Of a stretch of 64,000 bases of DNA, positions 17,970-24,524 are shown one piece after another. This DNA is from Pseudomonadota bacterium (lineage in GTDB: Bacteria > Cyanobacteriota > Vampirovibrionia > Obscuribacterales > Obscuribacteraceae): positions 124,001 to 188,000 of the forward strand of contig JAJPGY010000013.1 of NCBI GenBank assembly GCA_021325555.1, read 5' to 3'. Made by a program: the position numbers and the translations under genes. Every line of letters starts with the position of its first letter. The stretch's first letter is position 1. Under the pieces are notes generated by a model. It had not been told where the DNA came from. It did no database searches and saw nothing but the letters and a program-made list of their open reading frames with translations.

Positions 17970-18284
17970 ATGGTCTCGAAGTTTGTCAAGGTAGCGACGG
18001 TAAAGGACATTCCCGACGGTCAGGTGAAGGTTTTCTCCGCCGACGGCGTGCCCGTGCTCATCGCCCATGCCGCCGGCCGGTTTTTTGCCACCGCCGACCT
18101 GTGCACGCACGACAACGGCCCGCTGGGCGACGGTTCGCTGGACGAGTACGCAATCGAGTGCCCGCGGCACGGGGCGCGCTTCGACGTGCGCACCGGGGAG
18201 GTGCTCTGCCTGCCGGCGGTGGTGCCCATCCCCACCTATGCCATCGAGGTGCGCGGCGAGGACATTTTCGTAGGTATTCCGTAA
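17970..18284 (+). CDS. Rieske-type [2Fe-2S] ferredoxin in the suf operon
   Basis: 104 residues, a single Rieske fold of the small NirD/BphA3 type. The two cluster-binding boxes are CTHDNGPL (C-x-H) and CPRHGARFD (C-x2-H), 20-odd residues apart; lack of the extra disulfide cysteines fits the ferredoxin rather than the cytochrome bc type. Its place between sufD and sufS, 2 bp before sufS, suggests it supplies electrons for cluster assembly or is an early client of the machinery; similar genes occur in suf operons of other phyla. Confidence 0.9.
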   Translation: MVSKFVKVATVKDIPDGQVKVFSADGVPVLIAHAAGRFFATADLCTHDNGPLGDGSLDEYAIECPRHGARFDVRTGEVLCLPAVVPIPTYAIEVRGEDIFVGIP

Positions 18285-18286
18285 TC

Positions 18287-19525
18287 ATGCTGGACGTAGC
18301 CAAAATTCGCCAGGACTTTCCCGTGCTCGAGCGGCGGGTCAACGGCAAGCCGCTCATCTACCTGGACAACGCGGCCACATCCCAGAAGCCCGCCTGCGTT
18401 ATCGACTCGCTTGCCAGTTACTACCGGGAGTACAACGCCAACATCCACCGCGGGCTGCACACGCTGAGCGAGGAAGCCACGTCCGCTTACGAAGAGACGC
18501 GCGAGAAGGTGAGAGAATTCATCGGCGCTGCCGAGTCGCGATCGATTGTTTTCACCCGCAACACCACCGAGGCTATAAATCTTATCGCGTATAGCTGGGG
18601 GCGCGCCAATATTCTGGCCGGAGACGAGATTGTGCTTTCGGCCATGGAGCACCACTCCAACCTGGTGCCCTGGCAGTTGCTGGCCGCCGAGCGGGACGCC
18701 AGGCTGGTCTACCTGGAGCTGACCGCCGACGGGCAGATTGATATGGAGCTTGCCGCCCGCCTGATCTCGACGAAGACGAAGCTCGTGGCCGTCACCATGA
18801 TGTCCAACGTGCTGGGGACGGTGACGCCGGTGTCCGAGCTGGCCAGGCTGGCCCACAACCAGGGCGCCCTCATCCTGGTCGACGGGGCGCAGGGGGTCCC
18901 GCACATGCCGACATCGGTGGCGCGTATGGATTGCGACTTCCTGGTGTTCTCTCTCCACAAGATGCTCGGCCCGACCGGTGTCGGGGTTCTCTGGGCGCGT
19001 CCGGAGATCCTGGAGGCGATGCCGCCGTTTCTCTCCGGCGGCGACATGATAAGCTCGGTCTGGCGCGACCGGGTGAAATTCAACGAGCTGCCCTGGCGGT
19101 TCGAGGCCGGCACGCCCAACATTGCCGACGTCATCGCCTCTTCTGCGGCGATCGATTACCTGCGGACTCTGGGCATGGAAAATGTGCGCGCCCACGAGAT
19201 CGAGATGGCGAAATACGCTCTCGCCGGCCTGCAGGAGATTCCCGGCGTGACCGTATACGGCCCGCAGGATGCCACCGCCCGGGGTGCCGTGATATCCTTC
19301 AATTTTTCCGAAGTGCACCCGCACGACATCGGGCAGATCCTCAACGACGGGGGCATCGCCATAAGGGCCGGCCACCACTGCTGCCAGCCGCTCATGCGCG
19401 ACCTCAAAGTTGCCGGCACGGCCCGGGCCAGCTTCTACGTTTATAATACGAAAGAAGAGGTAGATGCCTTCCTGGACGCGCTCAAGGAAGCGGACAAGGT
19501 CATGGGTCATGTCGCTTGCAGATGA
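18287..19525 (+). CDS. sufS: Cysteine desulfurase SufS
   Basis: 412 residues from ATG 18287, immediately after the Rieske gene. It is a PLP enzyme that releases sulfur from cysteine as a persulfide. Motifs: YLDNAATSQKP, NIHRGLHTLSEEATSAYEE, MEHHSNLVPWQ, the PLP lysine in VFSLHKMLGPTGVGVLW, and the catalytic persulfide Cys in IAIRAGHHCCQPLM. The single Cys-containing loop and overall length mark the group II (SufS) class. Its 3' end overlaps sufU by 17 nt, indicating coupled translation of the sulfur donor and its acceptor. Confidence 0.96.
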   Translation: MLDVAKIRQDFPVLERRVNGKPLIYLDNAATSQKPACVIDSLASYYREYNANIHRGLHTLSEEATSAYEETREKVREFIGAAESRSIVFTRNTTEAINLIAYSWGRANILAGDEIVLSAMEHHSNLVPWQLLAAERDARLVYLELTADGQIDMELAARLISTKTKLVAVTMMSNVLGTVTPVSELARLAHNQGALILVDGAQGVPHMPTSVARMDCDFLVFSLHKMLGPTGVGVLWARPEILEAMPPFLSGGDMISSVWRDRVKFNELPWRFEAGTPNIADVIASSAAIDYLRTLGMENVRAHEIEMAKYALAGLQEIPGVTVYGPQDATARGAVISFNFSEVHPHDIGQILNDGGIAIRAGHHCCQPLMRDLKVAGTARASFYVYNTKEEVDAFLDALKEADKVMGHVACR

Positions 19526-19961
19526 TCTTTATCGGGAGACAATCCTGGATCATTACCATCACCCCCGCAACAGCGGGACGATAGAGCACCCCACGGTCAG
19601 GACCGAGGGGGTGAATCCCCTCTGCGGCGACGAGATCACGCTGTACATGACGGTGGACAACGACGCAATTTCGGACATCAAGCTCGACGCCCACGGCTGC
19701 TCCATCAACATGGCATCGGGCTCCATGATGAGCGAGGCGGTGAAAGGCCAGTCGCTCGAGCATGCGCAGGAGGTGGTTCGCACCTTCAAGGAGATGATGC
19801 TCGGCCCTTCGCCGGACGTATTCCTGCCGGAGGAACTCGAGGACCTGGAGGCGCTGCAGGGGGTGCGGAAATACCCGGTGAGAATCAAGTGCGCTCTTTT
19901 GCCCTGGAACACGCTTCTGGAAGCCATCGAAAAGGCTCGCGCCGGATCAAAAATCCCCTAG
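19509..19961 (+). CDS. sufU: Sulfur acceptor / zinc-containing SufU protein
   Basis: 150 residues from ATG 19509. SufU accepts sulfur from SufS by zinc-ligand exchange. The ligands known from Bacillus SufU are visible: Cys39 and Asp41 in NPLCGDE, Cys64 in DAHGCSINMASGSMM, and a late Cys in RIKCALLPWNTL. The roughly 20-residue insertion between the second and third cysteines that separates SufU from IscU is present. It overlaps the end of sufS, so the pair is translationally coupled. Confidence 0.92.
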   Translation: MSLADDLYRETILDHYHHPRNSGTIEHPTVRTEGVNPLCGDEITLYMTVDNDAISDIKLDAHGCSINMASGSMMSEAVKGQSLEHAQEVVRTFKEMMLGPSPDVFLPEELEDLEALQGVRKYPVRIKCALLPWNTLLEAIEKARAGSKIP

Positions 19962-20020
19962 GGGCGGATTGCAGCGCCCCCGCGAGCGCTCAACAGAAAT
20001 CACTAGCCGGAGGAATAACA

Positions 20021-20329
20021 ATGTCGTCCCTGCAAGAAGACGTGGTGCGAGAGCACTTGAAGACCATCTACGACCCGGAGCTGGGCATAAGCATCATCGA
20101 TCTCGGTCTGGTTTACGGCATAGACATAAAGGATGGCGATGTCACGGTGAGGATGACCCTGACCAGCCCGGCGTGCCCCCTGGGAGGCGTGATCCAGGCG
20201 CAGGTCCACCAGGCGCTCACGAAGATTCCCTGGGTCAAAAACCCCAGCGTGCAGCTCGTCTGGAGCCCGCGCTGGGACCCGACGACCATGTGCAGCGAAG
20301 ATGCCAAGATGGAGCTTGGGATTTTATAA
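20021..20329 (+). CDS. sufT: DUF59 / MIP18-family Fe-S maturation protein (SufT-like)
   Basis: 102 residues with a near-perfect Shine-Dalgarno GGAGGAA five bases before ATG 20021. The sequence LKTIYDPELGISIIDLGLVYGIDIKDGDVTVRMTLTSPACPLGGVIQAQVHQAL is the DUF59/PaaD/MIP18 signature, with the conserved D-P-E and the Cys of TSPACP. SufT-type proteins help mature or deliver Fe-S clusters. It is the last gene of the suf series. The same DUF59 module forms the N-terminus of the Mrp protein at 37 kb. Confidence 0.9.
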   Translation: MSSLQEDVVREHLKTIYDPELGISIIDLGLVYGIDIKDGDVTVRMTLTSPACPLGGVIQAQVHQALTKIPWVKNPSVQLVWSPRWDPTTMCSEDAKMELGIL

Positions 20330-20359
20330 TGGCAGTTTTGGCGCTGTCCAGATCATGCC

Positions 20360-21286
20360 ATGGCAAAGCCGGTAATCCACGATAACGACGGTCACGTCGA
20401 CGACCTCCTGAGCTCGGTGCTCCTGTGGCTGTCCCCGGAGATCGAATTGCAGGCGGCGACGGTTACCGACGGTGATTGCTACGTGGCGCAGTCTTTCGAG
20501 GCGCTGCTCAAGATCGCCACCTACCTGGATCTCGAGGGGGCCGAGGTGGCCTACAGCGAGGACCCCGTTCCTCACCCGTTTCCGGACAACTGGCGCCGGG
20601 AAAGCTACATAATCAACGAGCTGCCGCTGTTCGGCGAGCTTGCCTTGAAGAAGCTCTATCAGCAAGGCCAGGGGCGGAAGTCGCAGGCGGCCGTGACCGA
20701 CTGCCTGACGCACTCGAAAGTTCCGCTGACGATTGTGTCCACCGGACCGCTCACCAACCTGGCCTCGGTTTTCGAGGAGAACCCCGATCTGAAAAACAAG
20801 GTCGACGAGTTTGTCATCATGGGTGGTGCCATAGACGTGCCCGGCAACGTCGAAGAGCCCGACCATGACGGCAGCGCCGAATGGAACATATACGCGGATC
20901 CTTCGGCGGCCAAAAGGATCTTCGATCTCGGCGTGCCTGTAAAGCTCATCACCCTCGATGTCACCAACCAGCTGCCGGTGACGCAGGAGTTTCTCTCGCG
21001 CCTGGAGGAGCAAACGGAAAAGCACAGAGCCTCGCTCCTGGCCGCCAGGCTCTGGTCGCTGGTGAAGGGCTTCGAATACTATTTCTGGGACACGGTGACT
21101 GCCGCCGCCGCCATCGAGCCCGGGCTGTTCACCTTCAAGGAGATGCGCCTGGACATCATCACCCACGGGCGCAGCGCGGGCAAGGTGTCTACCACGCTTT
21201 TCGGCGGGCGCAAGGTGATGGTCGCGTCGTCGGTTCAGAAAGAAGCGTTCGAGGAGCTGCTCCTGGGCATCCTGCGGCTGAGATAA
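20360..21286 (+). CDS. Nucleoside hydrolase (IUNH superfamily)
   Basis: 308 residues. The N-terminal calcium-binding motif is HDNDGHVDDLLS, a variant of the family DTDxGxDD. Further family features are TIVSTGPLTNLASVFEENPDL, VIMGGAIDVPGN, EWNIYADPSAAKRIFDLGVPVKLITLDVTNQLPV and FEYYFWDTVTAAAAIEPGL, including the late Asp that completes the calcium site. These enzymes split ribonucleosides to base and ribose for salvage. It starts 30 bp after the suf operon on the same strand and could be read through. Specificity cannot be told. Confidence 0.87.
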   Translation: MAKPVIHDNDGHVDDLLSSVLLWLSPEIELQAATVTDGDCYVAQSFEALLKIATYLDLEGAEVAYSEDPVPHPFPDNWRRESYIINELPLFGELALKKLYQQGQGRKSQAAVTDCLTHSKVPLTIVSTGPLTNLASVFEENPDLKNKVDEFVIMGGAIDVPGNVEEPDHDGSAEWNIYADPSAAKRIFDLGVPVKLITLDVTNQLPVTQEFLSRLEEQTEKHRASLLAARLWSLVKGFEYYFWDTVTAAAAIEPGLFTFKEMRLDIITHGRSAGKVSTTLFGGRKVMVASSVQKEAFEELLLGILRLR

Positions 21287-21290
21287 TCGA

Positions 21291-22766
21291 TCACCGGATG
21301 CGCGCGAAGTCGATGTAGGCTTCGTCGGGGTCGGTGGACAGCAGGCGCAGGCGGACCTTGTCACCGACATCGAGTCCGTGCTCTCCTTGCACGATGCGGC
21401 CTTCCACCGGCGGCCTGAAGACCCGCACGTATGTGCCCCCTGAGGTCACCCCGGTGACTATTCCGTCGAATTTCTCACCGATGTGCTTTTTGAGCATGAC
21501 GGCAGCGGCTACCTTGCGCATGGTGCGCTCGACCTTCCGCGAGCCGTCCTCCCTTTCCGTGCAGCGTCGCGCGATGTCGTCCAGCGCCTCGACGGAATAA
21601 GGCGAGGGGACGCCGGAGAGCGCCGACTTCACAAGACGCTGCGTGACCAGGTCGGCATATCTCCTGTTGGGCGCGGTGGCGTGCGTGTAATCGTGTACGG
21701 CCAGCGCGAAATGCCCTTCGTCCCTGACGCCCGGCTTGTGCACGATATATTCGCCCGGGCCCAGCAGCTTGACGATGGTGAGCGACAGATCCGGAAAACG
21801 CTCGGGGTCCGCCTTCCGGCGCTCGATCAAAAACGCGGCCAGGGCCTGAACATCCGGGTTTGCCGGCAACTCACGATCGAAACTTGCCGCCACCTGCACG
21901 ATGCGATCCCACCTCTCCGGCGTCTTCACAATCCGCCTGATCGACGGTATCGCCTTTGCTTCCAGGAACTCCGAAATGGTGATGTTGGCAGCAATCATCA
22001 AATTCTCGATGATCTCCCGGGCGGGGTTCTCCTCCACCGATTCCAGATTGATCACCTGGCCATCGCAGAGGACCGGCCTGGCCTCGATCGTCTGCAAGTG
22101 CAGCGAGCCGTGCTTCTGCCTCAAGGCATGAAGCCGCTCCCTGACCTCGTTCTGAATCATGAGCTGCTCTTGGAGCCCCTCGACTTCCTCGACCTTGCCT
22201 GGCGGCTGGTTGCCGGTCTCCAGCCAGTTGCCGACGCTTTCGTAGGCCAGCTTGGCGTGATTGCGCACGAGCGCTGGATAAACGTCGCTGGCGACAACCT
22301 CACCGGCGGCGTCAAGTGTCATATCAACGACCACCGCCCGACGGTCCTCGCCTTCGGCCAGCGAGCTCATATCAGCCGACAGCTCTTCCGGCAGCATCGG
22401 GTAAGTGACGACGCCGGTGTATACCGACGTGCAGTTCTTTCCGGCGTGACGATCGATAGCCGACCCGGCCGGCGCGAGAGAATCCACGTCCGATACCCCG
22501 ACCATGACGCGCATGCTGCCGTTGTCCATGCGCTCGACGTACTCGATCTGATCCAGATCCAGAGAGTCGTTGTTGTCGATCGAAGACCAGAGGAAAGACC
22601 GCAGATCGCGGAGCCCGCCGCCGGCATCAGCGCCGGCGTGCCTGGACTTGAGAGCCTGCACCTCGGCTCTCACCTCCGGCTCGAAATCAGGCACAAACTG
22701 TCGCTTCACCATCTCCAGATGGGCCCTCTGGCGGAGGTTGAGGTGAAGGTGGTGATGTGTGGACAT
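21291..22766 (-). CDS. RNB-domain ribonuclease (RNase II/R superfamily)
   Basis: About 491 residues from ATG 22766 (other starts reach 22889). The catalytic RNB domain carries the acidic cluster SSIDNNDSLDLDQIE near residues 61-75, matching the D-x5-D-x-D-D magnesium site, and later HFALAVHDYTHATAPNRRYADLVTQR, a hallmark of the family. A short C-terminal S1-like barrel is GEKFDGIVTGVTSGGTYVRVF. Classical N-terminal cold-shock domains are missing, so the protein is shorter than E. coli RNase II (644 aa) or RNase R. It is convergent with the nucleoside hydrolase, four bases apart. Confidence 0.88.
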   Translation of the reverse strand: MSTHHHLHLNLRQRAHLEMVKRQFVPDFEPEVRAEVQALKSRHAGADAGGGLRDLRSFLWSSIDNNDSLDLDQIEYVERMDNGSMRVMVGVSDVDSLAPAGSAIDRHAGKNCTSVYTGVVTYPMLPEELSADMSSLAEGEDRRAVVVDMTLDAAGEVVASDVYPALVRNHAKLAYESVGNWLETGNQPPGKVEEVEGLQEQLMIQNEVRERLHALRQKHGSLHLQTIEARPVLCDGQVINLESVEENPAREIIENLMIAANITISEFLEAKAIPSIRRIVKTPERWDRIVQVAASFDRELPANPDVQALAAFLIERRKADPERFPDLSLTIVKLLGPGEYIVHKPGVRDEGHFALAVHDYTHATAPNRRYADLVTQRLVKSALSGVPSPYSVEALDDIARRCTEREDGSRKVERTMRKVAAAVMLKKHIGEKFDGIVTGVTSGGTYVRVFRPPVEGRIVQGEHGLDVGDKVRLRLLSTDPDEAYIDFARIR

Positions 22767-22907
22767 GGTTGCCCGTGTAGCCAGGGGGACTTCGTGAAGA
22801 TCTTCGTGCAGGACCGGGGACAAGCGCAAGCGCTCAGCGCTCATTATAAGATAGCGGTTTGCGGCTGCAGGCAGCCTGAGGCTTTTCAAATCAGGCGGGA
22901 GGCGCGA

Positions 22908-23040
22908 ATGGGAGGCGAGCTGGAAGGAAAGATAGCGCTCGTTGCCGGGGCATCGTGGGGGATTGGCGAGGCGACGGCCGTGGCGCTGGCGACGGCGGGG
23001 GCGCGAACCGCCAACGTGCCCGGGCGCCAGGCAGTGTTCT
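22908..23040 (+). pseudogene. N-terminal fragment of a short-chain dehydrogenase (SDR)
   Basis: The frame from ATG 22908 (after GGCGGGAGGCG) encodes ELEGKIALVAGASWGIGEAT, the first beta strand and Gly-rich NAD(P)-binding loop of an SDR, then ATAGAR, after which homology stops at about residue 36. No NNAG or Y-x3-K motif follows in any frame. The fragment resembles the N-terminus of the intact SDR at 61.9 kb. It marks the beginning of the accessory region. Confidence 0.65.
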
Positions 23041-23099
23041 TACGGAATGAAGGTCCGGGAATTTTTCGGGCGAGCCGAGGCGCGCTCGGTTGCCAGCGT

Positions 23100-23237
23100 C
23101 TACAAGACGAATCCCATAAGCTCGATTATCGGCCCGACCAGCGGCACTGGTGCCAGGATCTCCGCCGCCAGCATAAACACCGCGCCCAGGACGAGCTTGT
23201 CGTAAATGGTCCTTTTAGCCGGGGTGCTCCTTCTCAT
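23100..23237 (-). CDS. Small single-pass membrane protein (45 residues)
   Basis: ATG 23237 is preceded by a strong Shine-Dalgarno, AAAGGAGATGGAAG, which is why this very short frame is called. The product has a basic N-terminus (MRRSTPAKRTIYDK) followed by a roughly 28-residue hydrophobic stretch (LVLGAVFMLAAEILA then VPLVGPIIELMGFVL), so one membrane segment with the N-terminus inside is expected. It is not recognisable as a family. It runs opposite to the SDR fragment, in a region otherwise full of gene debris. Confidence 0.55.
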   Translation of the reverse strand: MRRSTPAKRTIYDKLVLGAVFMLAAEILAPVPLVGPIIELMGFVL

Positions 23238-23413
23238 CTTCCATCTCCTTTTCTTGCACTCCTGCCGGTCAATATCATCCTGCCATGGCAGGGTTTAAGA
23301 AGCCTTTAAGAGCAGCAGGTCCTGCCAAAAATGGAATAGTTTCCGTCCCCTCCCCGCGGTTGCAAGGGATATCCGAATCTAAAAAATGTGCTGACTAAAA
23401 CTTGACCTGACAG

Positions 23414-23605
23414 TCAATTCGGCGATCCTGCGACATCAGATCCGTGTGCAAGCCGTCCTGGTGAAATCAGCCATTCAGTTGATCCGTAACGTTGTCTGAG
23501 GGGTTCAGCCACTGCTTCGCTGAAATAGCCAGCATCAGCCAGACCTCTTTCAGGCAAAACACCCACCTGTTCGATCGTGCACCGCCAATTGAGAGTGCTT
23601 AACAT
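23414..23605 (-). pseudogene. Transposase remnant (IS1182/IS5-like)
   Basis: About 63 residues with VGVLPERGLADAGYFSEAVAE, resembling the ADAGY(W/F)SE segment after the central catalytic Asp of IS4/IS5/IS1182-type DDE transposases. The frame is short, both ends are missing and no terminal inverted repeats were found nearby. It is probably a decayed insertion sequence. The flanking stretches 23238-23413 and 23606-23664 hold nothing else I can identify. Confidence 0.5.
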
Positions 23606-23664
23606 TGAGTCCGATCCGTTAAGCCCGACGGGCTCCCGCTTTTGAAACCAGCCAGACTTTTAGA

Positions 23665-24066
23665 TCAGGCTCCTAGTGGCGGCACCTCCACGAGATCCGA
23701 GTATCCTCGAAGTACACGATCGACCGTTAGAAAACGGGCAGGCTCATGAATTGCTTGTGCGATAAGCAGACGGTCGAAGGGATCGCGATGGAGAAGGGGT
23801 AGTCGAAAGATCGCTGCTGCGTGGACGGCTAGCACTGGGAGTTCGTCGAATCCAACACGCACAGCAGCGGCGGCGATCTCCTCAGGTGCAATTTCCATCG
23901 GCAGCCGACCAATCTGCCGTTTGACGGCGAGTTCCCAGATGCTTGCGGCCGAGAAGAGCACCTGGTTATCTGGCGTTTCGAGCTGCTCTCGAAAGGAGAC
24001 CGGCAATCGCTCGGGTTCTGCCACAGCCCAAAGCAACACGTGGGTATCAACGAGCAGCCGTGCCAC
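23665..24066 (-). CDS. PIN-domain toxin ribonuclease (VapC-like)
   Basis: 133 residues from GTG 24066 (GAAGGG five bases upstream), overlapping the antitoxin by 20 nt. The PIN active site is visible: Asp in LLVDTHVLLWAV, Glu in SAASIWELAVKRQIGR, Asp in LLHRDPFDRLLIAQA and the last acidic residue in FLTVDRVL. VapC toxins are Mg2+-dependent RNases that cut tRNA or rRNA when free of antitoxin. The YDLV-EVPPLGA tail is standard. The pair lies next to the old end of the CRISPR array. Confidence 0.9.
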   Translation of the reverse strand: MARLLVDTHVLLWAVAEPERLPVSFREQLETPDNQVLFSAASIWELAVKRQIGRLPMEIAPEEIAAAAVRVGFDELPVLAVHAAAIFRLPLLHRDPFDRLLIAQAIHEPARFLTVDRVLRGYSDLVEVPPLGA

Positions 24067-24301
24067 GTTTCCCTTCGAACTCCTCGATCGCGTTCTCTGG
24101 CAGCGGTGCGTCAAAATCAGATGGTACCGTGAACTTACCGGACAGAACACCGAGCTTGCGGCGCTTGCCCGTCTTCTGTACAGGAACTAGCCGCGCAACC
24201 GGCTTTCCAGCCCTGGCAATGATTATCTCTGCCCCCTCGCCTACCTCCTCGAGAAGGCGGGAGAGATTGGTCTTTGCCTGGTGAATGTTAACTTTGCGCA
24301 T
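24047..24301 (-). CDS. Phd/YefM-type antitoxin of the PIN-domain toxin
   Basis: 84 residues. The N-terminal half MRKVNIHQAKTNLSRLLEEV-GEGAEIIIARAGKPVARLVPV is the Phd/YefM DNA-binding fold. The C-terminal half (GKFTVPSDFDAPLPENAIEEFEG) is the peptide that wraps the toxin. As in other type II systems it precedes and overlaps the toxin gene and probably represses its own promoter, which carries a perfect palindrome 17 bases upstream of the start codon. Confidence 0.9.
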   Translation of the reverse strand: MRKVNIHQAKTNLSRLLEEVGEGAEIIIARAGKPVARLVPVQKTGKRRKLGVLSGKFTVPSDFDAPLPENAIEEFEGKRGTAAR

Positions 24302-24317
24302 CGCCTTGTTTTGTCCT

Positions 24318-24357
24318 GGACTAAACTTAGTTTAGTCCATATCGACACCATTGTCAA
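24318..24357 (-). promoter_or_regulatory. Toxin-antitoxin promoter with embedded palindromic operator
   Basis: On the minus strand a consensus -35 TTGACA (24352-24357), a 17-bp spacer and a -10 TAAACT (24329-24334) precede the antitoxin. The -10 lies inside a perfect inverted repeat, arms GGACTAAAC and GTTTAGTCC around TTA (24318-24338). Binding of the antitoxin there would block RNA polymerase, the usual autoregulation of such modules. Confidence 0.8.
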
Positions 24358-24455
24358 TGCTGTCACACCAATGGCGGACCGGTGGCGGCCTGCCGTACCT
24401 CTGGCTCAGTCGCCGGCCGTACATCTCGCTTCTCTATCAAGTCAGCAGCGTCCCT

Positions 24456-24492
24456 GGCAAGATGCCCAAAATGGAACGCTTACGGATGACGG
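24456..24492 (-). repeat. Degenerate terminal CRISPR repeat
   Basis: The last 10 bases on the plus strand (CGGATGACGG) are identical to the array repeat and lie exactly one spacer (32 nt) before repeat 1; the remainder has diverged. On the transcribed minus strand this means the repeat's 5' end is kept and its 3' end has decayed, as expected for the leader-distal terminal repeat. Confidence 0.7.
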
Positions 24493-24524
24493 GCTCATGC
24501 GGGTCAGAGATTTCTTCGTGCGTG

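Noticed and set aside
14948..18170. Very long minus-strand frames of about 550 codons opposite sufB and sufD
   Set aside because: They mirror high-GC codon bias of the real suf genes and show no protein family features.
24360..24524. Possibility that 24360-24524 is the CRISPR leader and the array is transcribed on the plus strand
   Set aside because: The repeat's ATTGAAAC end, the cas gene direction and the decayed terminal repeat all place the leader at the cas2 side.
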